From Plutella xylostella (Eukaryota > Arthropoda > Insecta > Lepidoptera > Plutellidae), in NCBI RefSeq assembly GCF_932276165.1, contig NC_063991.1, positions 983,001-1,047,000 on the forward strand: DNA of 64,000 nt. Reading direction: 5' to 3'. The notes below the pieces were generated by a model. That model saw only the letters and a list, made by a program, of their open reading frames with translations, was not told the DNA's origin and did not search any database. The translations under genes were made by a program, and so were the position numbers. Below, piece by piece: positions 1 through 13,000 of the stretch (within the stretch, counting starts at the first letter, position 1; every line of letters starts with the position of its first letter).

Positions 1-1032
1 TAGTATTGGCAATGAAATATGAATGTGATTTGCATTAAGGTGACGATATTGTGCGAATCCTCATTTTACGAAGTAATTTCGTACAAAGTATTCTGACCTG
101 AGATATTTTAGCATAGCTTTTCATATAAATAATAACTTTTCATTATTTTTTCGTAAAATCCGCACTGGTCAAGGATATTGTCAAGAAACTCTACCAATTT
201 TAATCAAGTCTAGAGAAGATTATTTATATATAATTTTATATATAAGAGAGAATATATTATAGCAAAACTCTTAATATTACAAAAAAGCGAGAGATCTAGA
301 GTAAGATTATTAAAGACAGAATATATCATAGCATAACTCTTATTAAAGACATTTAAGTACACCATCATCCATGTATACTAGTAAAAAGGAAGACACTCGG
401 AATAATTAAGAAACTGCATACATTTACATCAGCTGCCACCAGACCCGGATAGCCCGGTGTCACTGTCCGTGATATTTCCGGACTGTCCCGGCTACGACAG
501 TTTGTACTAGAGTCACAGTTCCAAGGCTCTCTTTAATTTACAAAAACATTTGGTGTGTGATTAGTTATAGTGATCTTCTTAGCGTGTCGGTGACAAAAAC
601 TATTAGAGGAAGACTAAGATTTATGTATACGAGTAAAGCCGGATTCAAACCCGGCGATCTACATTATGCGATCGCGCGGCAAAGAACGTTAATATTATAA
701 AGAACAGTGGATACTTATTAGACACTACACTTAGGGAGGCTCCTTTCGTGAACCTTTTTATAGGCATGCTCAAAATGTACCTACTAGAATAGACAGTATC
801 TACCTCGACAAACGAGAACGCAAGGCCTGAGCTGGACGGAGGCCAGAGTAGTTGCTGAGGACAGAACGGCGTGGCGCACGCTTGTAAAGGCCCTCTGTAC
901 CAGTGGGGTACCATAGGACAGCAACAACCTCGAGAAACGGCAATTCTTTATTCAGTTAGGGGTGGCGTTATGTACGACCTAGTTATCATTATTTCTCAAG
1001 CCAACACTAACACCTTCCTCCCAACCCCCCAG
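1..1032. other. Intron sequence upstream of the first visible vWA exon; nothing recognised
   Basis: AT-rich with a few GC-rich patches (around 435-510 and 830-900). No exon with supported splice sites in the vWA frame was found. Earlier exons should lie to the left. Confidence 0.5.
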
Positions 1033-4000
1033 GACGTCCGAACCAACGACATACCATCCGACGGCACCATGCAAGCGCTGACCCTCAGCAGCAAGCTGGT
1101 GCCCTTCGACAGCGCCCTCTTCATCATCACGGACCGAGGCCCCGCGGACCCGCAGCGCGGGCCGCTAGCTGTGAGGGCGCTGGTTGAGAAGCGACTTAAG
1201 GTATGGTGTTGCTTCAGCATCATCAGCCTTCAAGTATACTGACAAAGCTGCAGATTGAAAGGAGAAGCGACTCAAGGTATGGTATTGCTTCCGCATCACA
1301 ATTTTCAAGTATACTGACAGACCTACAGGTGGAAAGGAGAAGCCACTCAAGGTATGGTATTGCTTCAGCATCATCAGCCTTCAACGTATAGAGACACATA
1401 GCTTGGTCGGAAGCCAAGAGACAGTGTGGATCATAATTCATCATGAAATTCTCCAAAAGCCGTTCGGACGCTATTCGTCTATTGCAACATGGACGCTCTC
1501 CGAATCCATAATAACCAGCCATAGAAATATCAGCGCCATCTTTCATATCCATATAGCCAGACTGCGTTCAGAGATGGAACCTCATTTCCTCCTTGCAAAT
1601 ACTAGCCACCTGTAGGTCTACTGACAGTCCAGGTCTGTATTATGAAAGCGCTGACGTTCAGCAGTAAGCTGGTGCCCTTCGACAGCGCCCTCTTCATCAT
1701 CACGGACCGAGGCCCCGCGGACCCGCAGCGCGGCCCGCTCGCTGTCAGGGCGCTGGTTGAGAAGCGACTTAAGGTATGGTATTGCTTCAGCATCAGCCTC
1801 CAACGTATACGCATATAGCTTGCTTCAGCTTGATCAACCATCAACTTATAGAGACATAGCTTGGTCAGAAGCCAAGAGACAGTGTGGATCATCATTCATC
1901 AAAGAAGTCTCCAAAAGCTGTTCGAACGCTATTCGTCTATTGGAGCAAGGATGCTCTCCGAATCCATTATACCATCCACTGAGGTATCAGGCTCCTTCAT
2001 ATACATATATAGCCGGAGTGCGTTCAGAGAAAGAACCTCCTTTCCTCATTGCAAACACTAGCCACCTGTAGGTCTACTGACAATCCAGGTCTGTATTATG
2101 AAAGCGCTCAGCAGTAAGCTGGTGCCCTTCGACAGCGCCCTCTTCATCATCACGGACCGAGGCCCCGCGGACCCGCAGCGCGGGCCGCTCGCTGTGAGGG
2201 CGCTGGTCGAGAAGCGACTCAAGGTATGGTATTGCTTCCGCATCATCAACCTTCAAGTGTACTGACAATGCTACAGATGGAGAGGAGAAGCTACTTAAGG
2301 TATGGTACTGCTTCAGCATTATCAGCCATCAACGTATAGAGACATAGCTTGGTCAGAAGCCAAGTGTCAGCGTTGATCATCATTCAGCATACAAGCCTCC
2401 CGGACGCTATTCGTATATTGCAGCAAGGACGCGCTCCGAATCCATCCTAACCATCCACAGAAATATCAGCTCCGGCTTTCATATCTATATATCCAGACTG
2501 CGTTCAGAGAAAGAACCTCATTTCCTCTTTGCAAATACTAACCACCTGTAGGTCTATCTACTGACAGTCCAGGCTTGCATTATGAAAGGGCTGACCCTCA
2601 GCAGCAAGCTGGTGCCCTTCGACAGCGCCCTCTTCATCATCACGGACCGAGGCCCCGCGGACCCGCAGCGCGGGCCGCTAGCTGTGAGGGCGCTGGTTGA
2701 GAAGCGACTTAAGGTATGGTACTGCTTCAGCATCATCAGCCTTGTAAAGCTGGATTGGAAGTGTAGGAACCGGGAAGTCATGATAAAAGTGTCTGGTAGG
2801 TGAGAACTGTGAGGAGGCCGAAGATATGGTAGGTACTGCTTCAGCATTATCATCAGTCTTCAAGCGGAAAGCTGGATCGAGAGATAAAGGACAGCAAGGG
2901 TATCGATAAACATCTTATGTTTATTGATGTCATAGACACGAATCTAACTGCCTCAATAAGGGATCCAGTATACCAGCCAGAGAAATTCAGAAAACATGGG
3001 CTTGACCCAAAAAAAAACTTATTCAGCAAAGCTTACTATAATTTTGGTATCTCATTTTCCTTCTTATAATTATTTAATCCAGCCAATAGATTAAAGCAAG
3101 TAAACCTCTTTCACAGGTGTACACAATCTGGACAGACCCGGAATACCCTTCGGAGGAGTCCGAGAGGTCCCTGCAAGAGCTGAGGAACATATCAGCTCAC
3201 ACTGAGGGTGATGTGCTGCCGTATTCTTTGGAAGTAATGGTGAGGAACTTTTACTACCCATTATGATGATAACGATAACGACAGGCAGTTGAGACGTTGC
3301 GAATATGAACAGAGGTTCCATTCGAGAGAGCCAGGTGCAGGTACTTACTCCCCCACAGAGAATAGAATAGCGACAGGCAAAGTTACACGAAATGAGCAGC
3401 TTTGATTATATATTAGAAAGAATTTTTAGCAGAAAGAAAAGACTGGCTAATCGTTTGATGACAGTGCAACCAAGGGGTTAATCTCTAATATTTGTCAACA
3501 ACACGATAATAAGGTTTCGATATCATGTTATTTGTTTACATGCAAAATTATGGCCAGAATGGAATACCGTAATTTTTTTTACTTAAGAAAATCCCTTATT
3601 TTTTTGTAAAAGGCATAAAGGCCATACCAGAAATGTGATAAGCAATATCAGCTCTTATTCCACAGGACCTAGACGGCATGGGCGAAGGCAAGCAGTTGGA
3701 CGTGTTGGAGCCCCAAGCGCGAATGGCGAAGCTCAACTCTTTGACAGATGAAAAGATGGAGGTAAGGGCTCCCCGATACGACATCGCGTCGTGAAAACCT
3801 TTCCTTGAAACTCACAGAAGGGCTAGTAGGGGGCGCATTTAAGACGTGACAAAAGTTTTGCATCGCACTCACTCACATCGCGCAGCTTGAGAGCGAGCGC
3901 GACGGAGAACTTTTGTCACGTCTTAAAAGAGAGCAGCCGACACGACGTCACATCGTGTTTAAGGTGCCTTTGCCCTAATATTCAGATTTCCGATGCTTTT

Positions 4001-7000
4001 ATATAGGGGAGTGTTTGTTTTGAGTGAGAGAGATGCCCTTTAATTTTAATGAGGCGGCGTTGTGAGGAATCAGATTTCGCATTCAAATATGTGCGATGGT
4101 TTAAATATACGCGGGCATATTGTTCTACATAACCTTATTATTATCCACTTAACCGATGCTATCTTTTACGAAGGATTCGGGTTCGAATCCCGGCAAGAGT
4201 ATCTTGTAATGATTTTTTGTATGTTGTATATTTTATTTAGGTCTTGACATAACTGACCAAACCGCGGTTCCCCGACAGACGCTGCTAGTGAAGCGGGGCG
4301 GCGGCGGCGCCATATCTCTGGGGGTGCCGGTGGAGGCCGGAGTGTCAGCTCTGAGGATCTACATCGAGGGTGCCGTGGAACACGCTGTGTTGTACCCGCC
4401 TAATGACGGTGAGTGGTCAAGTGTCTCTTAGAGAGATGAGAAAAGGAAGTCAACTTCTTCTACAAGTGGATGAGAAGTAAAACACCCTAGACTACAGAGC
4501 ATCTGCTGTCCTATCAACTCCTATCCCTTGTGCCGTTCCACCTGCACTAGGGAATATTGACGTATGGTCAACCTGTTTAGACAGCAATCAGAGCAAAGTC
4601 ACGCAAGAAGATGGCGAGGAAGAGTAAAAGAATAGGCTGTCAGCGTAGGTCTTATCCTTAGGTATCAGATATTGAGGCCTGCGTAGTTGCTCGATCTCAT
4701 AGAGATTTGTAGCCGTGGTCAAAGGGACATATCTCTGGGGGTGCCGGTGGAGGCCGGAGTATCAGCTCTGAGGATCTACATCGAGGGTGCCGTGGAACAT
4801 GCTGTGTTGTACCCGCCTAATGATGGTGAGTTGTCAGGTGTCTCTTAGAGAGAGTAAAAGAAGAAGTCAACTTTTTCAGTACATGAGTGGACGCTATAGA
4901 CAACGGAGAATTTGCTGTCCTGTATCTTGTGCCCTTCCACATACATTGAGAGTCTACATCAGACAGCGGCAGCGTAACGAATAAAAACTGAGGCTATATA
5001 GACACATAGGCATTTCTTATAGAGGCCTCACAACTCTACCCCGTTTATTCTTTAGTAGATAAAACCTTTTCGATAGCTCTTCCGCAATCAAATTAAGGTT
5101 TTAAAATTAAGAGCTTTCTGTAACGGTAACCTATTGGCCATGTGTCCTATGCTGACAAATTATCTATTTATTTATTTATTTCAATAACTTAACTTAGTCT
5201 ACCCTTACAGCTAAGCCAATTCGATAGACAAGTTTACAATAAAAATATAACTCTAAAAACAGAAATTAGGTACTTAATACAAATAGGTATTTAATCTATA
5301 AATAACCAATAATTTAATCTATAAATATTTAATCTAATTTATAAATAACCAATTGCTTCATGAATTTCTTTAAGTGAAAAAAACCTAACATACTATGAGC
5401 TACACTCAATAAACCCGTTACTACCTTCATTGAAACAACAATATAACACTCAACACAATAGTATTATGCCGTCCCATTGATGACCAATTTTGGTATAAGC
5501 CTAAGCTGACACTGGCGATCATAAAAGACAGAGTCATGCTTAGAGGTTAACCGCTAGTGGCCTACAGAATCAAACAATACTAATAAACGAACCGAGGATA
5601 AATAATACCGATGATAAATTATTATACATATTTATACAAGTAAAAACCTTACAAGCAGTCTAATATGCACAAAGGTCCCATTCGAGTATCAGTAGGCTAA
5701 GTACAGACACCTATAATATATCTACGCAGAGAATAACACATAACACCTTTCTTAAAGCGCATTAAAACACTCTGCCTTCCTCATACAGCCACCACCATTC
5801 TGCCGCTGCACGGGTTCGTTATCGACGTAGATATCTTTATCACTATATCACGATTCACCATAAATACCTCGCTATAATTGGTGGACCGCGCATTAAACGA
5901 GTATGTATATAGACGCAACGTCGATAACGAACCCATGTAGCGGACACTGCTACTGCGTGACACAAGACCCTACTAATACCCCATTATCTCCCCTCACAGC
6001 GCCCCAAATAGACCTCTACAACCAGACATCGGTGGCGCTCTACTCGCGCGGCTCCCGCACCGACGGCCTGTCTCCGCGCGACGTGTACCTCGCCTTCACT
6101 GGGGAAGACTCGTAAGTATACCATCAGCATAGAGAGCAACATGGAAGTTAGGGACTGACTACTGGATAATCCAAGGTTCAACTGACTACTGGATAATGCA
6201 AGGTCCAATATAGCAAATCCAGACACTTTATCCCTTGTTTACCGCTAATTATTGGTATTTAATTTACTTCTATCCTTCCAACGGTTATTAACTATATCTT
6301 TAAAAAGATGGCCACAATCAATAAGACCATCCCACTATGCGCAATATGACAATAAAGACGGAAGATTACTATTCCATTCCATATTCTATACATTTATGTT
6401 AAATAGATTGAGAAGGCTTTGAAAAGAAAGGTCAAAGTTACAGAATTTTCAACAAGATCCTGCTCAAATATGCTTAGCTTTAAACCCTCAAATTCAGCGG
6501 GCATATTAACCTCTGTCTTCCAAACAAACTATAATCCTCCTCCCCTCCCCCTCCAGATTGTCCGTCCTGCCCGTGTCGACACGGTCCCCGGCCACGGCCG
6601 GCGTGTGGCACTTCAGCATGCGCTGCGACACGTGTGACTACCGACTCACCATCGGCGCTACGGCTAGCATCCACTTCACTACTAGCCTGCTGGATGGGGG
6701 TAAGTTTTTTGATGAGATACTATTATGATCACCATCAACCCATCACGTCCCCCATTCCTGGGGCACGGGTCTCCTTCCAATGGAGGAAGGGTTTAGGGCT
6801 AATCCACCACGCAGGCCCCCAACACAAGCTTGTGCTGAGAGAGTTGTCGGTAGTTGAGTGATGTAGCTTGTGTGAATTTCTCAGACACAAATGAATCAAT
6901 TAGACCGTGACTGATCCAAAAAGGGACCGAAGGATAAAAAAACAATAAAGGATAGCGATAACTCATATACCGAGATTACCGAGGTGTTAAAATCGGAAGC

Positions 7001-10000
7001 CAAGATATTACATTTAGTGAAGCAAACTAAACGGTGAACCTAACACATTCGACTCGGTAGTGAAGCGAAAAATCGCAATTGGCCATGCCGTAAACGTCGC
7101 GACTTAAACCCAACGGCTTATTAATACGAACTAGATGGAGCAAAAGAAACGTCTCAACAAGTAACACCCCACTTCCATCACTAAGCTCTTATTTTGAACT
7201 AGCTGTTCCCGCGAGCTTCGCTTGGCCTACTTTTCCCGTGGGAATTCCGGGATAAACAGTAGCCTATGTTCTTTTCCAGGGTCAATACCATATGTATACC
7301 AAATTTCATTCAAATCCGTTCAGTAGTTTTGGCGTGAAAGAGTAACAGACAGACAGACACAGTTACTTTCGCATTTATAATATTAGTTAGGATTAGGATT
7401 AGATATGTTTGAAGATTTGAGACTTTATTCCTTAGGTTGAACTCAAAACGGTTTGACAGTAAACAAAATACGGTCAGTTTTTGCTTTGTTTTTGTAAGTG
7501 ACACGCCATTTTGTTCGTATGTTTTTTATCTAAGCATAAACCAATGGTTGATTGACATCGGCCAGCTGCGTATGAGTATATTATGGTGTACAATGCCACT
7601 CTCTGTTCCAAGGGTGCTTTAACACCACAGATGTGCCATGCAACTATAATAAATAAATATAAATATGTGGGGACATCTCACACACGGCCATCCGACCCCA
7701 AGCTAGGCAGAACCTGTGTTATGGGTGTCGGACAGCTGATATATCTACACAAATACATAGATAGATACAATATACTTTAATTTAATTATAGGTACTACAT
7801 AATTAAAAGTCCTACGTCATTGATGTGTGATTCAGTCATAATATAATATGCTTCCTATGTGTAGTAAGCAACTGATAAATAGGTCAAATATTTATCGATC
7901 AGCTTGGTCTACTGTTCACGCTATAGTTAATACATAGCCGTAACAGATTTCATATAATTATTATTATTGACACCAATTTACGGAAGAGTTGGAGATTATT
8001 ATAACAATATTGAACATCCAAAACCGTAAAACTTCTGTAACTATGGTACAGATGCCTTACTTCATTGTGGACGAAAAAAATATTTCTCCCAGAAAAAAAA
8101 CTAATAAAGAAGACAAAAAATCTTAACAGATTCTGTCTACCGGTTTACTTTATTTCTGATATACACAACCTAACTAATTATATTATTTAAATATTGAGGG
8201 TATTTTGGGGCTGTAGGTAATGTTACCCTGAGTGTTCTTAGTTATGTTTCATGAAAATCGGTTCAGCAGTTCAAAAGTTATGCGACTATTAGTGTTGAAT
8301 GTCGGGGGCTTAGGTTATTAAAAAAAACACACACTCCGTGGCGATTGGCAAAGTATCTAATTGCGTGACCGCAAATACAGAACGCGTAAAAAAAAACAAC
8401 TATGAAAATTTGCACGGTCGATGAACTTGCTTTTTTGCCATGACCACAGACCAGTCAATGTAATTTTAATGAATTCTAAACATCAAACTTTTACACTCCG
8501 TCATTTATTAATCTTTAAAAATTCAGTGAATAATGGATTGGCACACAAAAAAAAATGTCGGATCAAAGTTTATCATTCCATCAATACCACCCATAGCGCT
8601 ATCACAAAAAAATACAAACAAAAACTTATGAATCACCGTCAATAAATATCAGCACTGAATAAAGAGTTCTTTATCAGTGTCAGTAAAAATCATAAGATCA
8701 AAAACGCATGCATAACTAAAAAAATACTGGCACTAAACATGCAAGTGCCGAAAAGAAAGAAAAATAACCTCGAGACGTCACGATGACAGGTCGGCCATCT
8801 TCCCAAAATGGCGGCAAACTCCCTGCAGGTCAAGGGCGTCTGTTTCACATACCAATAGCCATTCACGTTCACACACCTACTTCACCCAATAATTTTAAAA
8901 TGCCGAGTGCTTTCTCGCGCTAAACGTGACATCATAACTGGTTTTTTGCCAACGGAAAAATATTACGTACCACCATTGTGAAATTACAATAACGTTCCTA
9001 GGTACTCTATAAACGCTTAAAGCGGTGTATCGCGTGAGAGAACTAGAGGAAACGATGTACGTACATTGTTGATTAAAAACGACGGAAGCGATTTAGAATA
9101 TTGCCGCAACTACAAAATACTTAATAGTGCAATTTCTAGGCAGTTAGCAAAACAAAAAGCGTAAATACTCCGCGCGTAATCTATGGTGCAGAAAAAAAAC
9201 ACTGGCCACTGACAAGGTGATTGCGCGCCAAGGACGAATTAAAAATAAAACTTTTAAAAAAAGAACGACGGACACAATTCTTTCAGTCGCAACACGGAAG
9301 CCGACGCGAAAGGAACTGACACCCGCAACGCAATGATTACTACTAACAAACATTAGGTTAAAACAACATTACTGCGTTGTAGACACGACACTACACGCTT
9401 CCATTGAAAATAAATATCAAACATTTGATCCAACGTATTCCAAATGGCAATTTGAAATAATAACAAGAGTTGAAGCACATAATGACGATAATGCTATTCT
9501 ATGTGGTCTTTTAGTAGTACTTAATAGAAACCTTTGCTCTTAAAAACACAAGAGTTATCAAAGCACACAATATTCGTTTCGTCACTACAATAGATAAACA
9601 AGAAACTTAAACGTCCAATCGGAGGTCACTTGCATGTAGGTCTCGGATAAGAAAAGCAGTAGATATAACGACGATAAACCAGTATTTATTTATGTTTTAC
9701 ATTTTAATGGATAACAAATAATGGACAACAACAGAGATGGGCAAACTGGGGCTATTTCAAACAAAAATAAAACCATAGCCGTCTTGATTCCAACATTTAA
9801 TAAAATAATGGTCTTCACGGCAATTTAGATTTAATCACCCTTGAAATCAGCCAACTGGAGTGTATACTGTATAGTAAAATTATAGAGTCAACGTCAATAA
9901 TATTTATGTTTATAGATCAAATTCAGCTGAGCTAGAAACATTAGGTTATCGTTTGAAGATATAAAAAATTGTATTCCTTCAAAAACGGCGATACGGTTCG

Positions 10001-13000
10001 CGTCCTATCACGTGAGCACATATGGTCAGAGAAAAGCAAATGGATTTACAAGTCCTTCAGGCATTACAGTCGTGACTCGGTAAAACTATAAAGGATTAAA
10101 TAACAGCATTGTGCAAAAATTTAAAGGGACGAAGTCATTATATGGTCGTTTATTTAAACGTCGAGACGACTGAATGGCGTAGTGGTTAGTGACCCTGACT
10201 ACTGAGCCGAAGGTCCGGGGTCGATTCCCGGCTGGGGCAGATATTTGTTTAAAGACAGATATTTGTACTCGGGTCTTGGGTGTTGATATTTATATTTAAT
10301 AACTATTTATCTATCTATGTATTTGTGTAGATATATCAGCTGTCCGATACCCATAACACAGGCTATGCCTAGCTTGGGGTCGGATGGCCGTGTGTGAGAT
10401 GTCCCCACATATTTATTTATCTATCTACGAGAATGTATTTGTGTAGTAGATATATCAGCTGTCCGATACCCATAACACAGGCTCTGCCTAGCTTGGGGTC
10501 GGATGGCCGTGTGTGAGATGTACCCACATATTTATTATTATTTATTTGCAGATGGCATTCGACTACGCGTCGTGGGACCAGTGAGCACCGTCAGAGACTC
10601 GGCTCTGGTCGACGAATACGGCGCTGAGCTGAGCAAGCTCACGTTTAGGTAAGAGACAACAATATTTTTATTATTGTTCGTAATCTAAGGTTTTGAAATC
10701 AGAAGCTTTCGTATTTTCGGAAAACCGTAGGAAATTTATTAAGGTATTTAAGTTTCATGTATTTGTCTGTCAGCCTTATGGCGTCATGGATTCGAATGAT
10801 TGATGGACTGATTTATTGATTGGGAGACATAAGCTATGATACTTATTTGTACTTTGAAAGTTAGTGGCATAGAAATGTTAAATAATTTTCTTGTGAATTA
10901 AGTTGCCTTCAGGAATTTCATTGATAAAATTTTCCACCTATTCCGTCAACTAATAGCATATAGCCTCCTGCTACCGTACCTGCTATCACCATATAAACCT
11001 ACATAATTATAAACATATAAATATCTCTAGTACTTTTATTTAAATGCAATACGTGTTGCCTGGAAGAGGTCGCTTTTTGCGATAAGGCCGCCTATTGTCC
11101 TTACTCTTTCCTTGTAACATAATTTATGTTGTGTGTTTTTCAATAAAGTTATATTGTATAGTAAACCTTCATCACAACATTCCTGTTCCAGCTACCAACC
11201 CGCAGCGGGGGAGGGCGAGCACCCGCGCCCCGGGCAGCAGGACCAGGAGCTGGTGGCCGAGGTGCCGCTCCCCGCAGTGAAGGCTTCCAGGGTCTACGCC
11301 AAGATCGTGGGCCGAGATGTGCATGGTAGGCTTTTGACAAGATGCGTTTCTAGTACGAAGCTACAGTGCTTTTCCACCAGCTGACTCTTCACGGGCTCGT
11401 TATCGGCGTAGATAAAAGTCACTATATCGCGATTCCCCATAAATAGGGCGCTGTGATTGGTGGAACGTGCATTAAACGAGTTTATTGACGTCGATAACAG
11501 ACTCGTGCCGCGCCCGCAGATAGTTTCCATGAAGTTATGCTGCGTTCGCACCAGCGCTATGCTATGTGAACCAATGAATATGATTGATGAATATCAACAA
11601 CAATAAGCAGCGGGGGAGGGCGAGCACCCGCGCCCCGGGCAGCAGGACCAGGAGCTGGTGGCCGAGGTGCCGCTGCCCGCGGTGAAGGCTTCCAGGGTCT
11701 ACGCCAAGATCGTGGGCAGAGATGTGCATGGTAGGTTAATGACCATGGATGATTTTCATTTTTTTTTGGGACTTTCATATGCATTTTTAAGGAGTACTCA
11801 GAGTTAATAACACGCAAGCGAGTGCCACGCAATGTACTTTTCAAAGTACATTTTGTACTCACGTGTAGGTCGCGAGCCGTATAGACATTTTGTAAAGAGT
11901 ACAATGCACTTAGAGTAGAGTATACAGTATACATCTACAATCTAGATGCCCAGATTTCCTCACGATGCTTTTCCTCTACGTAAGAGCACTTTTATAGTAA
12001 ACATTTTATTCTTTATGACTAAGAATTCATTGGTAAATACCAGTATTCGAACCCACTGCTCCTCGACTATAAGATGTTATCCGTTACACCACAACGACTG
12101 ATATTTTTTAAACCACCCTGAAAAACCTTCTTACAAATTTCCAGGAGAGTCCTTCGTCCGCCTCTCGGGCCCCCTGCACCAGGCGTCGGAGATCCGCACC
12201 GGCCGGTCAGCCACCGTGGTCTTCCCTGACGCATTCAGCGAGCTCGAGATGGCCGAGGAGTACAGTCAGAGGGGGCAGAGGCAGATGCAGTACAACGAGA
12301 CTGGTGGGCGGACTACTTCTCAGGTGAGGTTATGTGCTGATAAGGTGGTTTGTTCATAGCAAAGCCTATTTATTTATTTATTTATTATTTATTTAGCTTT
12401 TATGCACTAGCAATGAAAGAATACTATCGTTAGAAACAAACTTACTAATGGCCCTACGGTTGAAAACCGTATCAAAGCCACCCCCAGGTTTTTGTAAACT
12501 ATACGTGGAGGCTGGTGGTTTGCCCAGCAGTGGTTCACTATTTGTTTATGTATTAAAAAAGCACACCATTACAGATATAGGATAAGTATAAAGTGTAGAG
12601 TTTACGGAAACTAACCCTATCTACGTCTAGAAACCTTCTAGGTATCCCCTATATTTTAGGCGAAACAATTTTTTGGATATGATATTATTTGGGTATCTAT
12701 TTCAAATAATTGATTATATCTGACATATTCCAACCAATTCATTTCATTCGACAGGTGGTGAACCAACTAGGAACACTGATGACGACAGTTCAAATTGGAT
12801 TAAGTTCCAGGCTTTATGGGGCACCGGGAGAAATATTTGCGGTAAGATATTTTGCCATTTTGTTGTTGACAGGTTGACAGCACTTTCGAAAAGCTCGCAC
12901 TCGATTCTGTACGTTAGCTCTGTTTTTTCCGGATAGGCCTACTGTTGCTAATTAAGCACTCTTAGACATCCCCGTTGATTTAGTAACTAAATTCTGTAGA

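Larger units (their letters stand above)
1201..2880 (+). repeat. Tandem array of duplicated vWA exon plus intron units
   Basis: After the vWA exon at 1033-1200, its 3' part, donor and following intron are repeated in units of about 450-480 bp, giving further exon copies at 1633, 2089 and 2573. Within the units a shorter block around the exon end and GTATGG donor also repeats, so donor-like junctions stand at 1201, 1277, 1352, 1774, 2224, 2300 and 2714. The intron parts share the text GCTTGGTC-AGAAGCCAAG and TCCGAATCCAT. Confidence 0.85.

Noticed and set aside
645..914. Open frame on the minus strand at the window start
   Set aside because: No domain or splice support, and it overlaps low-complexity and repeat text.
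4150..4205. tRNA remnant (GGGTTCGAATCCCGGC)
   Set aside because: Only the T arm is present; probably a SINE scrap.
4728..4825. vWA exon 4 copy as a working alternative exon
   Set aside because: No acceptor in a usable phase was found, although the coding differences are all synonymous.
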